From positions 1,240,001 through 1,304,000 of the forward strand of contig NC_017506.1 of the NCBI RefSeq assembly GCF_000166295.1: DNA of 64,000 bases, given 5' to 3'. This DNA is from Marinobacter adhaerens HP15. GTDB lineage: Bacteria > Pseudomonadota > Gammaproteobacteria > Pseudomonadales > Oleiphilaceae. Both the position numbers and the translations under genes were made by a program. Below are positions 45,922 to 56,906 of this stretch, piece by piece; position 1 is the first letter of the stretch; the number at the start of each line of letters is the position of its first letter. The notes beneath the pieces were generated by a model. That model did no database searches, was not told where the DNA came from, and was given only the letters and a program-made list of their open reading frames with translations.

Positions 45922-48026
45922 TTTGCCTGCAGTCTCAGAGCCGAGAGAATCTTGCTCAGCCGCTGCTTTTCTTGCTGGACCTGTTCTCTGACGCCTTTTG
46001 AGAGCGTAGCGGCATCAATATCCTTGAGCGTCGCCAGGGCCGCAGTAACTGCCTGTTCGTCACTTTCCGGGGATATTCCTGAAACCTGATTCAGGCCTGC
46101 TTGTGCCGTCTCGTCGGCGGCACGTGATGCCTGCTGCTGTTCCGAGCGCTCGGCATCACGGCGGGCGAAGATCTGGTCACAGGCCTTTCGGAACGCTTGC
46201 CATAGTTTGCGGTCTTCCCGATGGCGGGTGATTCCGATGGCTTGCCAGTCTCCCTGGAGGGCCTTGGCCTGGTTCATGGCCTCCTGAAGCGGCTCGTGTT
46301 CGACCAGGGCCTGGGCCTTTTCCACGATCGTCTGTTTCAGGCCTTCGTTCTTGCGCCGTTCCTCGTCCAGGGGGGCTTCCAGCCTCTTGAGCAGTTCATC
46401 GAAGCGCTTTTGAACGGCCCGATTGTCGCGGAATTCCACTGGCCAGGCCTCTTTCCACTCCTGGCGAGCGGTCTGGTGGATTCGTTCCGCGGCTTTCCAG
46501 TCGATGGAAGACCAGTCGGCATTGTCCAGGAAGCTTTCGAGCTGCTCGCAAATGGCGGACCGTTTTTCCAGATTGGCCTGTTTGAGGCCGGACTTGGCAG
46601 AGAAGTAGGCCTTGCAGGGCTCGTAAGCCTTGTCCGAGGCAGCTTTGAACCGGGACCACAGCGAGCGATCCGAAGAGCCGCCGAGATCGCGCCACTCATT
46701 CTGCAACTCCTTGATTCGCTCGGCCTTTGCTTCCGGATCCATTGGCTGCTCTGCCAGGTATTCCATTTGCTCGCACAGGGCAATCTGCTTGGGTTCCGTG
46801 GCGAAGCCCTGCCAGTCCGAGAGTTCACGCAATTGCCCGGTAAGCAGCTGCATACGCGCCTGATAGGGTTTTGCGTGGCGCTGGTCCAGATCCCGGAAGT
46901 GCTGTTGTGCCGTTTTGAAGAGCTGTTTGGATTCTTTCAGCTGTTTGGCCTCCAGAGCCTCCTCCAGTTGCCTGATTTCGGCCTCGAGGCGAGTCGTCAG
47001 AGCTTTCTGTTGCTCCTGATCAACTCGGGGCTCTGCCGGTTTCTTGCGTTTGCCGGCCAGCTTCCGCAATGGCTCCAGTAGTGCCGGGATGGGATAGCCT
47101 TCCGGCCAGTTGATCTCGGCAACCAGTGTCTTTGCCTGGGCACGCTGCTCGTCGGTGGCATCGTCTGCGCGCTCGAGCAGTGCGCCAAGTTCGACGATGG
47201 TTTCCCGTTCCTGGGTAATCCGACGGACAGAGCTCAGGTAATTGCGCAGTGCCAGCATGGCGTTTTCGTAGGCTTTCTGTTCCTGCTTCTCCACTGCCGT
47301 ATCCCGGGTTGCTTCCAGCCAGCGGTTTTCCTGGGTTTTCTGGAGTGCATCCAGGGACGCCAGTGAGGGCAGTGTTTCAGGCGGTTGAGACTTGAGCTCG
47401 TCCAGTGTGCGGGTCAGCAGATCCAGGGTTTCCTGACGTTGCAGCTTCTGCTCGCGCTGGCGCTTTTCATCTTCCGCCGCAGATTGCAGGGCCGCAATGC
47501 GCTCTTTGCACAGGTGAACCGCTTCGAGAAATGCCTGGGCCTGTTCCGGTGAGGCGTGTGTTTCCACCTCTGTCCATTGTTTCAGCAGGGCATCGAGCCG
47601 GGCCTCATAAAGCTTGGTATCGTCACTCTTCGCCTGGTCCTGGGCATGGCGGGTAAGGGTAGCGATGGTCTGGCTGATGCTGTCCAGCCGGGCCTGTTCT
47701 TCGCGCCGCCGCTGAAGTGCCAGTTTAACGATCTGGTAGACACCTTTGTCACGGCCTTTGGCCTGTTTCTGCACTTCCTGCAGACTGGCTTCGTCGGTCA
47801 GTCTGCCCGCAGCGGACTGCCGGATATCCGCCGTAACGCCGTCAATGGCAAGCTTGGCCAGGACATCCTGGGATGGTGCGCTCTCCAGAGTTTTGAGCTG
47901 CTCTTCCCTCCGGTCAGTCCGGGTATCTTCCTGTTCGACAGGCTCTGGCTGGGTGGCTTTCCGCTGTTTTGGCGTTGCCTCGGTTGTCTTGCGGGATTTG
48001 AACAGTTTCTGGATGAACGCGGCCAT
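45897..48026 (-). CDS. DUF349 coiled-coil protein
   Basis: 709 residues made almost entirely of charged helices, with repeated DUF349 units seen by their WK/W-x-x-x motifs (for example LQNEWRDLGGSSDRSLWSRFKAASD and LQGDWQAIGITRHREDRKLWQAFRKACD). The N-terminus MAAFIQKLFKSRK is basic. DUF349 proteins are widespread in gammaproteobacteria and their function is not settled. No membrane segment. It starts about 180 bp from the divergent recX. Confidence 0.9.
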   Translation of the reverse strand: MAAFIQKLFKSRKTTEATPKQRKATQPEPVEQEDTRTDRREEQLKTLESAPSQDVLAKLAIDGVTADIRQSAAGRLTDEASLQEVQKQAKGRDKGVYQIVKLALQRRREEQARLDSISQTIATLTRHAQDQAKSDDTKLYEARLDALLKQWTEVETHASPEQAQAFLEAVHLCKERIAALQSAAEDEKRQREQKLQRQETLDLLTRTLDELKSQPPETLPSLASLDALQKTQENRWLEATRDTAVEKQEQKAYENAMLALRNYLSSVRRITQERETIVELGALLERADDATDEQRAQAKTLVAEINWPEGYPIPALLEPLRKLAGKRKKPAEPRVDQEQQKALTTRLEAEIRQLEEALEAKQLKESKQLFKTAQQHFRDLDQRHAKPYQARMQLLTGQLRELSDWQGFATEPKQIALCEQMEYLAEQPMDPEAKAERIKELQNEWRDLGGSSDRSLWSRFKAASDKAYEPCKAYFSAKSGLKQANLEKRSAICEQLESFLDNADWSSIDWKAAERIHQTARQEWKEAWPVEFRDNRAVQKRFDELLKRLEAPLDEERRKNEGLKQTIVEKAQALVEHEPLQEAMNQAKALQGDWQAIGITRHREDRKLWQAFRKACDQIFARRDAERSEQQQASRAADETAQAGLNQVSGISPESDEQAVTAALATLKDIDAATLSKGVREQVQQEKQRLSKILSALRLQAKWLPGSLW

Positions 48027-48204
48027 AAGAGTATCCTTGGGTGTTGAAACCAGTTCACGGTGTCGGGCAAAGTTGTGCCGCCACCGGCCGTCGGCATCCG
48101 GTCAGGGATACCGGGTAGTTTGACTGGTCAGCCTGAGGTGCTGGCCAGCAGGAAAAATTCGCGGCTAGTCTAGCGTTTTGTATGCGTGTGCGGAAAGGGT
48201 CTGT

Positions 48205-48675
48205 ATGGCAAAACAGGAAAATGACAACGATCAGGATTACAAGGCCCGGGCAACGGCACTCAGGTTGCTTGCCAGGCGCGAGCACAGTCGCCTCGAGTTA
48301 AGCCTGAAACTCCGCCAAAGAAAGCTGCCGGGCGACATTATTAACGCTGTTCTGGATGATTACGAGAAAGAGAGTTGGCTAGACGATGATCGGTTTGCTG
48401 ACGTCTACGCCCGCCAAAGAATGGACCTTGGTTACGGACCGCTACGGATTCTTGGCGAACTTCAGCAGCGCGGGGTTCACAAGACTCCGGAGAGTGTTGA
48501 CGAGATGACGGAGGAGGATTGGTGTCAGCGAGCTATCGGTATCCGCGATAAGCGTTTTGGCCTGGCGGATCTGAGTGAGGACTGGGACGAAAAAGTACGG
48601 CAGGCGCGTTTCCTGAATCGTAGGGGCTTTTCCGCCAGTCAGGTGGAGCGCGCACTCGAGGCTCGTAGCGAATAG
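48205..48675 (+). CDS. recX: Regulatory protein RecX
   Basis: 156 residues from ATG 48205 (MAKQENDNDQDYKARA); a TTG nine codons earlier is possible. ALRLLARREHSRLELSLKL, DYEKESWLDDDRFADVYARQR and RARFLNRRGFSASQV give the three repeated helical units of RecX, which binds and inhibits RecA filaments. recA is usually next door but is not here, and I see no LexA box at its start. Confidence 0.92.
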   Translation: MAKQENDNDQDYKARATALRLLARREHSRLELSLKLRQRKLPGDIINAVLDDYEKESWLDDDRFADVYARQRMDLGYGPLRILGELQQRGVHKTPESVDEMTEEDWCQRAIGIRDKRFGLADLSEDWDEKVRQARFLNRRGFSASQVERALEARSE

Positions 48676-48694
48676 CCGGCGGAAGTCGGATTCT

Positions 48695-50227
48695 TCAAAG
48701 GGTCGGCGGTATCATGCCCAGTTCTGCGGGCAGGCCGGCCCTGAGCTTTCCGTCCGTTTGCAGCTCGCCTGATGGAACTTCCGGCGCCCGGCTTTCCTCC
48801 ATCTGTACGATCTGTTCCTCTGCTTCGGTCGCCGGAATACCCGGCTGGTTGAGCCGGGCGAGGACATCGTAATAGCGCCGGATATTCTGGACGTAGATTA
48901 CCGGTTCGTGGCCCCGGGCATAGCCAAAGCGGGTCTTGGTATACCATTCCTTCTCGGCCAGTAACGGCAGGAATTCCTTTACGTCCATCCACCGGTCAGG
49001 GTCTCGTCCCGCGCCTTCTGTAAGTCGTCGGGCGTCCTCCAGATGCCCGAAACCCACGTTGTAGGAGGCGAGAGCGAACCAGGTGCGGTCTGGCTCCGGG
49101 ATCCGTTCCGGGATTTTTTCGTGCACGATCCGGAAATACTTGGCTCCGCCCTGGATGCTTTCTTCGGCGTCCAGGCGGTTGTTGATGCCGATATGGCTGG
49201 CAGTGTTCCTGGTCAGCATCATCAGTCCACGGACTCCGGTAGGCGATACCGCATTGGGGCGCCAGTGGGACTCCTGGTAACCAATGGCTGCGAGCAGTCG
49301 CCAGTCCATGTTGAAGTCGCGGGCATAGTCGCGAAACAGCGACTCGTATTTGGGCAACCGGTTCTCCACATGATGCATGAAGGTTCGGGCACCCACGTAA
49401 TTCAGTCGATCAAGGTGGCCATAGAAGCGCTCGGAAATCTGGGCCAATGTTCCGTTGGTCTCGAGACTTTCCAGGAACTGGCGGGCCGCTTTTGCCAGGG
49501 AATCATCCTGCGCTGACGGGAAAAACCAGGCCAGTTCACCGGGTTCTCCAACGGTAAAAGCCTCCTTCACCATCGGGTAGAATACGTGGTTAAGGTCGAG
49601 CTCGTTGGAAGAAACCATCGCGTAGGGGAATTCGCCGCTTTCAACGCGGGACAGAACGCCTGCGGCGTCCAGTCCGGGATGCACCTCCCATTCAAGCTCT
49701 GCGTTTTCCTGGCGGGCTTCATTGAGGCGGTGCTCATGGTTGCTGTCGGATACCACGTGCACCGTTTTCCCGATCAGGTCTTGTAATGATTCAGGCCGCT
49801 CGACATCGCGATTATAAACCAGGATCGACTGGGCGGTGATGCCGGTCGCTACGGTGCGATACTGATTGGCAGTATGGGGTTGCCTGGAGAGCCCGAGCAT
49901 CCCGAAGTGGGCGTAGTTCTTTTCCAGAACGGACAGGATTTCTGTGTTGCTATCGGCAACGCGAACCCGGAGCTTTACGCCAAGGTCCTCGGCGAACAGT
50001 TTTGCCAGTTCGTAATCATAGCCGGTGGGGCCGTCTTCACTTTCCACATAGATAGACGGCGCCGTCCGGGTAATCACATGCAGCACCCCCTCATCACGGA
50101 TTTCCTGGAGAGTGCTAGGCTGTGAGCATCCGGTCAGTATCAGGGCAGTGCCGAGGAAGAAAACAATCCCGGCGGATGCGCTTTTGAAAGCAGCAAATAT
50201 CTTTGGCAAGTCCATGGACTCCGTCAC
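48695..50227 (-). CDS. mltF: Membrane-bound lytic murein transglycosylase F
   Basis: 510 residues (ATG 50215 also possible). The lipobox LILTGCSQ near residue 33 gives a lipoprotein. The N-terminal half is a solute-binding-like domain (ITRTAPSIYVESEDGPTGYDYELAKLFAEDLG). The C-terminal half is a SLT domain with the catalytic Glu in AIGYQESHWRPNAVSPTG, RGLMMLT and ASYNVGFGHLEDA. It cleaves peptidoglycan to anhydromuropeptides at the outer membrane. It is divergent from purL, as in E. coli and Pseudomonas. Confidence 0.96.
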   Translation of the reverse strand: MTESMDLPKIFAAFKSASAGIVFFLGTALILTGCSQPSTLQEIRDEGVLHVITRTAPSIYVESEDGPTGYDYELAKLFAEDLGVKLRVRVADSNTEILSVLEKNYAHFGMLGLSRQPHTANQYRTVATGITAQSILVYNRDVERPESLQDLIGKTVHVVSDSNHEHRLNEARQENAELEWEVHPGLDAAGVLSRVESGEFPYAMVSSNELDLNHVFYPMVKEAFTVGEPGELAWFFPSAQDDSLAKAARQFLESLETNGTLAQISERFYGHLDRLNYVGARTFMHHVENRLPKYESLFRDYARDFNMDWRLLAAIGYQESHWRPNAVSPTGVRGLMMLTRNTASHIGINNRLDAEESIQGGAKYFRIVHEKIPERIPEPDRTWFALASYNVGFGHLEDARRLTEGAGRDPDRWMDVKEFLPLLAEKEWYTKTRFGYARGHEPVIYVQNIRRYYDVLARLNQPGIPATEAEEQIVQMEESRAPEVPSGELQTDGKLRAGLPAELGMIPPTL

Positions 50228-50490
50228 GGCTGGATCATCTGGTTGTAGCGTCGCTTAAAGCCACGCAACCTTGTCTATCCTGAGCGTGGAATTCCGTTCC
50301 ACACAGTCAATGATCCTTGGTGTCGGAGGCCTGGTCAATAAAGCTGGTTAATTAATGTGCAAAACAATGTTAATTGTACAGCCCGGGATTAACGCCTCAA
50401 GCGCTGTATCCTGACCCCGCTTTCGAGTATCATGTCGGCCTTTCAAATTGCACCCAGACTTCCCCGTTTCGCGCGATACAGGTTGATATC

Positions 50491-53400
50491 ATGCTTGAAC
50501 TTCGCGGCGCTCCCGCGCTCTCGCCATTCCGCTCCCGCAAATTGCATTCCCGGATTCAGGATATCGTGCCTGAAATCGAGCATGTTTATGCTGAGTTCAT
50601 GCACTTTGTTGACCTGGAGGCAGACCTCTTGGACGCGGAGCAAGCTATTCTGGACCGGCTCCTGACCTATGGCCCGAGTGTGCCGGTGGAAGAGCCTGAC
50701 GGCGTGCTTTTCCTGGTTGTGCCTCGCCCCGGCACGCTCTCGCCCTGGTCCAGCAAGGCAACGGACATCGCCCGGAACTGTGGCCTGCGGCAGATACATC
50801 GTATTGAGCGGGGCACGGCCTATTACATTCGTTCGGGGCGCAAGCTTGGCCTGGAACAACGCGAGAAAATCGCAGCGCTTCTGCATGACCGCATGACCCA
50901 GAAAGTATTTCATGAGATGGGCGGCGCAGAGCTGTTGTTCAGCCATGAAGAGCCTCGGCTCCTGGGAAGGGTGCCAGTTCTCGCCGGTGGTCGCGATGCC
51001 CTGGTGGAAGCCAACTCGCGCCTGGGGCTGGCGCTTGCCGAAGATGAAATTGACTACCTGGTTAAGTCCTTCACGGATCTTGAGCGGGATCCGACCGACG
51101 TGGAACTCATGATGTTCGCCCAGGCGAACTCCGAGCATTGTCGCCACAAGATATTCAACGCGTCCTGGGATATTGACGGCGAAGGTCAGGAAAAATCCCT
51201 GTTCGCCATGATCCGGAATACCTTCGAAATGAACAGCGAGGGCGTGCTATCCGCCTACAAGGACAATGCCTCGGTTATTCGGGGTAGTCGTGGTGGCCGC
51301 TTCTTCCCGGACCCCGAGACGGGTGTCTACGGATATAACGAAGAAGACATCCATATTCTGATGAAGGTGGAAACGCACAACCACCCGACGGCGATTGCTC
51401 CTGCCGCCGGCGCCGCCACAGGCTCCGGCGGCGAAATTCGCGACGAAGGTGCTACCGGCCGGGGTTCCAAGCCCAAGGCGGGTCTGACTGGTTTCACAGT
51501 CTCCAACCTGAATCTGCCGGACGATCCCCAGCCATGGGAAATCAACTACGGCAAACCTGAACGCATCGCTTCACCGCTCGACATCATGATTGAAGGGCCT
51601 ATTGGTGGCGCGGCATTCAATAACGAATTCGGACGTCCCAACCTGGCGGGCTACTTCCGGACCTTTGAGGAAAAAGTGCCCGGAGCCGCCGGCGAAGAAG
51701 TCCGCGGTTACCACAAGCCGATCATGATTGCCGGTGGTCTTGGCAACATTCGTGAGGAGCATGTTGAAAAGGGCGATATCCCGGTGGGCGCGAAACTCAT
51801 CGTGTTGGGTGGGCCCTCCATGCTGATCGGTCTGGGCGGTGGTGCGGCTTCGTCCATGGACTCGGGCTCCAGTAACGAAAATCTGGACTTTGCGTCAGTG
51901 CAGCGGGACAACCCCGAGATGGAGCGTCGGTGCCAGGAAGTTATCGACCGCTGCTGGCAGATGGGCGACAAGAACCCTATTGCGTTCATCCATGATGTGG
52001 GCGCCGGTGGTCTGTCCAACGCTATGCCTGAGCTTGTCAAAGATGGCGGTCGCGGCGGTAAATTCGAGCTTCGCGACATTCCCAGTGACGAGCCGGGAAT
52101 GTCTCCGCTGGAAATCTGGTGTAACGAATCCCAGGAACGGTATGTGATGGCAGTGGCTCCGGAAAACCTGGAGCAATTTGACGCCCTGTGCCGCCGCGAG
52201 CGCTGCCCCTATGCCGTGATAGGCGAGGCGACAGAAGCTCATCATCTGGAACTGGGCGATTCCTACTTCGACGACAAGCCGGTTGATCTGCCGATGGAAG
52301 TGCTGTTCGGCAAACCGCCGCGCATGCATCGGAGTGTCAGCCGCGCTTCCTTTACGAAGCCCATTTTCGACTCCACCAAAATCGATCTGGATGATGCCAT
52401 TCGCCGCGTTCTGCGTCTGCCGTCTGTTGGCTCCAAGAGCTTTTTGATCACCATTGGTGACCGGACCATTACCGGCCTGGTTGCTCGGGATCAGATGGTT
52501 GGGCCCTGGCAGGTTCCGGTGGCTGATGTGGCTGTGACGGCCACCTCCTTCGATGTTCGCACCGGTGAAGCAATGGCCATGGGCGAGCGCACGCCGGTCG
52601 CCACGATCGATGCGCCCGCGTCCGGTCGCATGGCCGTCGGTGAAGTGATTACCAATATGGTGGCAGCGCCGATCGGCAAGTTGTCCGATATCCGGCTCTC
52701 TGCAAACTGGATGGCCGCTGCTGGCCACCCGGGTGAAGATGAGAATCTCTACGAGACCGTTCGCGCCGTAGGCATGGAATTGTGCCCGGAGCTTGGAATC
52801 ACGATCCCCGTGGGCAAGGACTCCATGTCCATGAAGACCATGTGGGAAGAAGACAGCGGCGAACAGAAAAGCGTGACTGCACCGCTTTCATTGATTGTCA
52901 GTGGTTTTGCACCGGTTATTGATGTTGCAAGGACGCTGACTCCCCAGCTGGTCAAGGATGCTGGCGAGACAGACCTGATCCTCGTGGATCTTGCTGCTGG
53001 CCAGAACCGCCTTGGGGGCTCCGCTCTGGCTCAGGTTTACCGTCAGGTCGGTGCAGTTGCACCGGATCTGGATGACCCGGAGGACATCAAGGCTTTCTTT
53101 GCGGTTATTCAGGGTCTGAACAGCGACGGTAAGCTCCTGGCCTATCACGATCGTTCAGACGGCGGCCTGTTCGTCACCCTGGCTGAAATGTGTTTCGCCG
53201 GCCACTGTGGGGTTGATATCAAGCTGGATGGCCTCGCCGAGGATCGCAGTCAGTTTGCCCGGGAACTTTTTAATGAAGAGCTGGGTGCCGTCATCCAGGT
53301 ACGCAAGCAAGACACCGGTTTTGTCCTGCAGCAATTCTCTGCCGCGGGTCTTGGGGACTACATCAGTGTTATCGGTAGCCCGAATGATACTGACAACCTT

Positions 53401-54396
53401 CGCCTGACCTTCGAAGGTAGCACTGTGGTGGATGAATCCCGGGTGGAGCTCCAGCGCCTTTGGTCCGAGACCAGTTACCGGGTTCAGTCGCTTCGGGATA
53501 ACGCCGACTGCGCTCGTGAAGAATTCGATAATCTGCTTGACGCAGAGGATCCCGGTCTCCACGCCGAACTCTCTTACGACATCAACGACGACGTGGCTGC
53601 CCCGTATATCAACAAGGGAGTCCGTCCAAAAGTTGCGGTTCTGCGGGAGCAGGGTGTCAATGGACAGGTTGAGATGGCGGCGGCATTCGACCGTGCCGGC
53701 TTCGATTCTGTCGACGTGCATATGAGCGATCTGCTCTCAGGCCGGGTTACGCTGGATGGCTTTAACAGCCTGGTTGCCTGTGGCGGTTTCTCCTACGGTG
53801 ACGTTCTGGGCGCTGGCGAGGGCTGGGCCAAATCGATTCTGTTCAGCGATCGCGTCAGGGACCAGTTTGCGGCGTTCTTTAATCGCCAGGACACGCTGGC
53901 GCTGGGTGTGTGCAATGGCTGTCAGATGCTCTCCAATCTTCACGAGCTCATTCCGGGAAGTGAGGGCTGGCCACGTTTCGTACGTAACCAGTCCGAGCAG
54001 TTTGAGGCGCGCCTGGTTATGGCTGAGGTGATGCCGTCACCGTCGGCGTTCATGGATGGCATGGCCGGTTCCCGTATGCCGATTGCCGTTGCTCACGGCG
54101 AGGGTAGGGTTGAGTTTGCCAGCGGCACCTCGGCAGAAGCTCTCTCCGAGAACGAGTTGGTGGCGCTGCGCTATGTGGATAATCGGGGGCAGGCGACCGT
54201 ACGCTATCCCTACAACCCGAATGGATCCGAAGCCGGTATTACTGGTGTGACGACGCGCGATGGCAGGGTCACCATCATGATGCCGCATCCCGAGCGAGTA
54301 TTCCGGGCTGTCCAGCATTCCTGGCGTCCCTCTGAGTGGCAGGAAGACGGTTCCTGGATTCGCATGTTCCGAAATGCGAGACGCTGGTTCGGCTGA
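50491..54396 (+). CDS. purL: Phosphoribosylformylglycinamidine synthase
   Basis: 1301 residues from ATG 50491 ([13 protein letters not shown]), the start that matches family length (E. coli 1295); the frame stays open 39 codons upstream. ATP-binding synthase domains include [11 protein letters not shown] and [19 protein letters not shown]-terminal glutaminase domain has GVCNGCQML (nucleophile Cys), [16 protein letters not shown] and [10 protein letters not shown] (catalytic His and Glu). It makes FGAM from FGAR and glutamine, the fourth step of purine synthesis. A separate purT lies 3 kb downstream. Confidence 0.97.
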   Translation: MLELRGAPALSPFRSRKLHSRIQDIVPEIEHVYAEFMHFVDLEADLLDAEQAILDRLLTYGPSVPVEEPDGVLFLVVPRPGTLSPWSSKATDIARNCGLRQIHRIERGTAYYIRSGRKLGLEQREKIAALLHDRMTQKVFHEMGGAELLFSHEEPRLLGRVPVLAGGRDALVEANSRLGLALAEDEIDYLVKSFTDLERDPTDVELMMFAQANSEHCRHKIFNASWDIDGEGQEKSLFAMIRNTFEMNSEGVLSAYKDNASVIRGSRGGRFFPDPETGVYGYNEEDIHILMKVETHNHPTAIAPAAGAATGSGGEIRDEGATGRGSKPKAGLTGFTVSNLNLPDDPQPWEINYGKPERIASPLDIMIEGPIGGAAFNNEFGRPNLAGYFRTFEEKVPGAAGEEVRGYHKPIMIAGGLGNIREEHVEKGDIPVGAKLIVLGGPSMLIGLGGGAASSMDSGSSNENLDFASVQRDNPEMERRCQEVIDRCWQMGDKNPIAFIHDVGAGGLSNAMPELVKDGGRGGKFELRDIPSDEPGMSPLEIWCNESQERYVMAVAPENLEQFDALCRRERCPYAVIGEATEAHHLELGDSYFDDKPVDLPMEVLFGKPPRMHRSVSRASFTKPIFDSTKIDLDDAIRRVLRLPSVGSKSFLITIGDRTITGLVARDQMVGPWQVPVADVAVTATSFDVRTGEAMAMGERTPVATIDAPASGRMAVGEVITNMVAAPIGKLSDIRLSANWMAAAGHPGEDENLYETVRAVGMELCPELGITIPVGKDSMSMKTMWEEDSGEQKSVTAPLSLIVSGFAPVIDVARTLTPQLVKDAGETDLILVDLAAGQNRLGGSALAQVYRQVGAVAPDLDDPEDIKAFFAVIQGLNSDGKLLAYHDRSDGGLFVTLAEMCFAGHCGVDIKLDGLAEDRSQFARELFNEELGAVIQVRKQDTGFVLQQFSAAGLGDYISVIGSPNDTDNLRLTFEGSTVVDESRVELQRLWSETSYRVQSLRDNADCAREEFDNLLDAEDPGLHAELSYDINDDVAAPYINKGVRPKVAVLREQGVNGQVEMAAAFDRAGFDSVDVHMSDLLSGRVTLDGFNSLVACGGFSYGDVLGAGEGWAKSILFSDRVRDQFAAFFNRQDTLALGVCNGCQMLSNLHELIPGSEGWPRFVRNQSEQFEARLVMAEVMPSPSAFMDGMAGSRMPIAVAHGEGRVEFASGTSAEALSENELVALRYVDNRGQATVRYPYNPNGSEAGITGVTTRDGRVTIMMPHPERVFRAVQHSWRPSEWQEDGSWIRMFRNARRWFG

Positions 54397-54413
54397 TTTT
54401 CCGTTCCAGTAAC

Positions 54414-54490
54414 AAGCCGGTTTTGGGTGCGCTCAACATGAGTGTTTATTCCAAAGCCGGCTTTTTTGTTTTGCGCCCTTTTTTTGGGCG
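54414..54490 (+). terminator. purL terminator region
   Basis: AAGCCGG (54414-54420) and CCGGCTT (54457-54463) followed by TTTTT, then a second hairpin CGCCC-T8-GGGCG (54474-54490) followed by TTTTT. The first could act as terminator after the purL stop at 54396, the second as a backup. Confidence 0.65.
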
Positions 54491-54812
54491 TTTTTCAAGG
54501 GAAAAAATCGGCAAAAATGGCAAAAATCCCCTTGACTCAGTATTTTTATGCACATTGCTGGTGCCTCCCTGTTTGTTCTGTGCACAAAGAGCAGGAATTT
54601 GGTTCAACTTTTGCCCAAAAGTCATAACCAATTGAAAAATATAGAATAAATGAATCAGGTGATTTTGTCGCCAATTTAACGGAAGTGCAGTGATTACGGG
54701 GTTTGAGGGCGTGTTCCCAAAAACTTTCCCCAGAGTTATCCACAGATTCTGTGGGTAAGTATCTAAGCTATTAATCTGTACAAAAAATATCCGACCTGAA
54801 GGAGGTTTTTCG
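54491..54812. other. AT-rich gap with a DnaA-box-like inverted repeat
   Basis: A gene-free, AT-rich stretch. TTATCCACA (54736-54744), a perfect consensus DnaA box, and TTACCCACA on the other strand (54750-54758) form an inverted pair separated by five bases; in RNA it would be a ten-base-pair hairpin. It lies about 55 bp before the NIF3-like start, so it may belong to that promoter. No other origin-like features (repeated boxes, dnaA, gidA) are seen. Confidence 0.5.
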
Positions 54813-55124
54813 ATGTACAAGATGTGTTATTTCGTTCCGGAGACTCACGTCGAAAAAACCAAACAGGCATTGTTCGATGCCGGCGCCGGTCGAATCGGTG
54901 ATTACGATTCCTGTGCCTGGCAATGTCTTGGAAGAGGGCAGTTTCGTCCGCTTGAAGGAAGCGATCCGTTTCTCGGCCATGCCGGGGAGATTGAAGCGGT
55001 GAATGAATACAAGGTTGAACTGGTTTGCGCCGACGAGCTGATAAAGGATGCCCTCGCGGCACTTAAGCAGGCCCACCCTTACGAGGAGCCCGCTTACGAA
55101 ATCTATCGAATGGAAGAATTGTAG
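54813..55124 (+). CDS. NIF3/CutA-like domain protein
   Basis: 103 residues; ATG 54813 follows an excellent AAGGAGG. MCYFVPETHVEKTKQALFDAGAGRIGDY and AHPYEEPAYEI are the pattern of the inserted CutA-like domain of NIF3/YqfO proteins, here as a stand-alone protein. The HPYEEPAY segment is the usual conserved block. Function is not established. Confidence 0.88.
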   Translation: MYKMCYFVPETHVEKTKQALFDAGAGRIGDYDSCAWQCLGRGQFRPLEGSDPFLGHAGEIEAVNEYKVELVCADELIKDALAALKQAHPYEEPAYEIYRMEEL

Positions 55125-55133
55125 TCGCCGGCG

Positions 55134-55685
55134 CTACTTGCGGTCTTTCGCCATGGGGTGGCGGATATCACTCACGTGAACGCCGAAGGATTCGCGACTG
55201 TAGTCAGACAGGAAAAGTTCCAGGGTTCGCTTGACGGTCGGGAACGAGATTTCTTCCCAGGGAATCTCGTCCAGGCCGAACAGTCTGGATTCGAGGGACT
55301 CCTCGCCTGCACCAAACTGACCGTCTTTCAGTGTGGCCCGGTAGAACATGTGAACCTGATTGATGTGCGGGACGTCGATGATGGAATAGAGGCCTTCAAT
55401 GTTTACCTCTGCAAGCGCTTCTTCCATCGTTTCCCGCTCGGCGGCCTCGATGGTGGTTTCGGCGTTCTCCATGAAACCTGCAGGCAGGGTCCAGTAACCA
55501 TAGCGAGGTTCGATAGCGCGGCGACACAGCAGTATCTGGCCCTCCCACACGGGCACCGTGCCGGCGACAATGCGTGGGTTCTGGTAATGTATGGTATCGC
55601 AGCTGACACAGACATAGCGGTGACGGTTATCGCCTTCGGGGATGCGTTGTTCAACCGGATGGCCGCATGTGCTGCAGTACTTCAT
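55134..55685 (-). CDS. NUDIX hydrolase with zinc ribbon
   Basis: 183 residues. The N-terminal zinc ribbon has C3/C6 (YCSTCGH) and C26/C29 (YVCVSCDTIHY). The NUDIX box is GFMENAETTIEAAERETMEEALAEV, with the usual RExxEE Glu residues but Ala where the common Gly is. Similar proteins act on ADP-ribose or NADH-type nucleotides; the substrate is not clear. Convergent with the NIF3-like gene, 9 bp apart. Confidence 0.9.
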   Translation of the reverse strand: MKYCSTCGHPVEQRIPEGDNRHRYVCVSCDTIHYQNPRIVAGTVPVWEGQILLCRRAIEPRYGYWTLPAGFMENAETTIEAAERETMEEALAEVNIEGLYSIIDVPHINQVHMFYRATLKDGQFGAGEESLESRLFGLDEIPWEEISFPTVKRTLELFLSDYSRESFGVHVSDIRHPMAKDRK

Positions 55686-55782
55686 GATTTTCCCCGTATA
55701 CTTGAATTGGTTTGGTAGTCAGTTTAACGATCCCGGCTGCCTCTGTCTCATCCAACCTCCGGATGTACCGTGGAGATGAACA

Positions 55783-56370
55783 TTGCGTGATTTACTTGCC
55801 GAGCGCCTGGCCGGCTATGCACCGCGCCAGTTGGCCCTGGATTATCCTGAGGCAGGCATACTGGTTCCGGTAACCGACGATCTGAAAAACCCGGAGATGA
55901 TCTTTACGCTCAGGTCCGAGAATCTGAGCACCCATCGCGGGCAGGTCGCCTATCCCGGCGGCAAAAGGGATCCGGAAGATCCGTCTCTGGCAGCAACGGC
56001 GTTACGTGAAACCCATGAAGAGATCGGATTGCCGCCGGATCAAGTACAAATAATTGCGCCGCTCAGTCAGGTGATGTCCCGCTATGGAATTCTAGTTACA
56101 CCTTACGTTGGTGTGATTCCCGGAGATCATCCTTTGGAGCCAAACCCCCATGAAATCGAAAGTGTATTCCGCGTGCCTCTATCGTTTTTTCTGGAAGATA
56201 GACGGGAGCGCACAGATGCTCTGGATTTCCTGAACCATACATTTTACGTACCCTGCTACCGTTGGGAGCGCTACGAGATCTGGGGCCTGTCGGCAGTGGT
56301 TCTAGTTGATTTCCTGAACGCTGTTTACGATGCCGGAATCGATCTGCTTGAACCGCCTGAAGGAGGCTGA
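55783..56370 (+). CDS. NUDIX CoA pyrophosphatase-like
   Basis: 195 residues from a TTG at 55783 after [23 protein letters not shown] and [15 protein letters not shown] form the CoA-pyrophosphatase-type NUDIX signature (UPF0035), which hydrolyses CoA to phosphopantetheine. It begins an operon with the carbonic-anhydrase-like gene (2-bp gap), the DUF1289 gene and probably purT. Confidence 0.92.
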   Translation: MRDLLAERLAGYAPRQLALDYPEAGILVPVTDDLKNPEMIFTLRSENLSTHRGQVAYPGGKRDPEDPSLAATALRETHEEIGLPPDQVQIIAPLSQVMSRYGILVTPYVGVIPGDHPLEPNPHEIESVFRVPLSFFLEDRRERTDALDFLNHTFYVPCYRWERYEIWGLSAVVLVDFLNAVYDAGIDLLEPPEGG

Positions 56371-56372
56371 GA

Positions 56373-56906
56373 ATGTTTTACCAGTTGAATGACCGAACGC
56401 CGGAACTGGAAGGTGAGGGTCACTTTGTGGCCGAGAACGCGTCGGTGATAGGCCGTGTCCGGCTGATGGATAAGGCCAGCGTCTGGTTCAATGCCGTTCT
56501 ACGTGGTGACAACGAGTGGATCACCATTGGGCCTGAAACAAATGTTCAGGACGGTTCGGTACTGCATACAGACCCGGGTATGCCTCTTACTCTGGGTAAG
56601 GGTGTAACGGTTGGTCACAAGGTAATGCTCCATGGGTGCGAGATTGGTGATTACTCTTTAATTGGCATAAATGCTGTGGTTCTGAACGGAGCAAAGATTG
56701 GCAAGCACTGTCTGATTGGCGCCAATGCTCTCATTCCCGAAGGAATGGAGGTGCCTGACGGCTCCATGGTTGTCGGTTCGCCGGGCAAGATCAAGCGGGA
56801 GCTCAACGATAGCCAGAAGAAGATGCTGGAAATGAGTGCGCAGCACTATGTTCAGAATGCTGCTCGCTACGCCGATGAGCTCAAGCCCTGCGAGCCGAAA
56901 AAATGA
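56373..56906 (+). CDS. Gamma carbonic anhydrase family protein
   Basis: 177 residues. A left-handed beta-helix with hexapeptide repeats ([45 protein letters not shown]). The metal ligands of gamma-class carbonic anhydrases are present: H65, H82 and H87. Many relatives (YrdA, PaaY) have weak or no carbonic anhydrase activity. The 3' end overlaps the DUF1289 start by four bases. Confidence 0.93.
   Translation: MFYQLNDRTPELEGEGHFVAENASVIGRVRLMDKASVWFNAVLRGDNEWITIGPETNVQDGSVLHTDPGMPLTLGKGVTVGHKVMLHGCEIGDYSLIGINAVVLNGAKIGKHCLIGANALIPEGMEVPDGSMVVGSPGKIKRELNDSQKKMLEMSAQHYVQNAARYADELKPCEPKK

Noticed and set aside
48178..48204. LexA (SOS) box in front of recX
   Set aside because: No CTGT-N8-ACAG-like match near the start.
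54491..54812. Chromosomal replication origin
   Set aside because: Only one pair of DnaA-type boxes and no origin-linked genes nearby.
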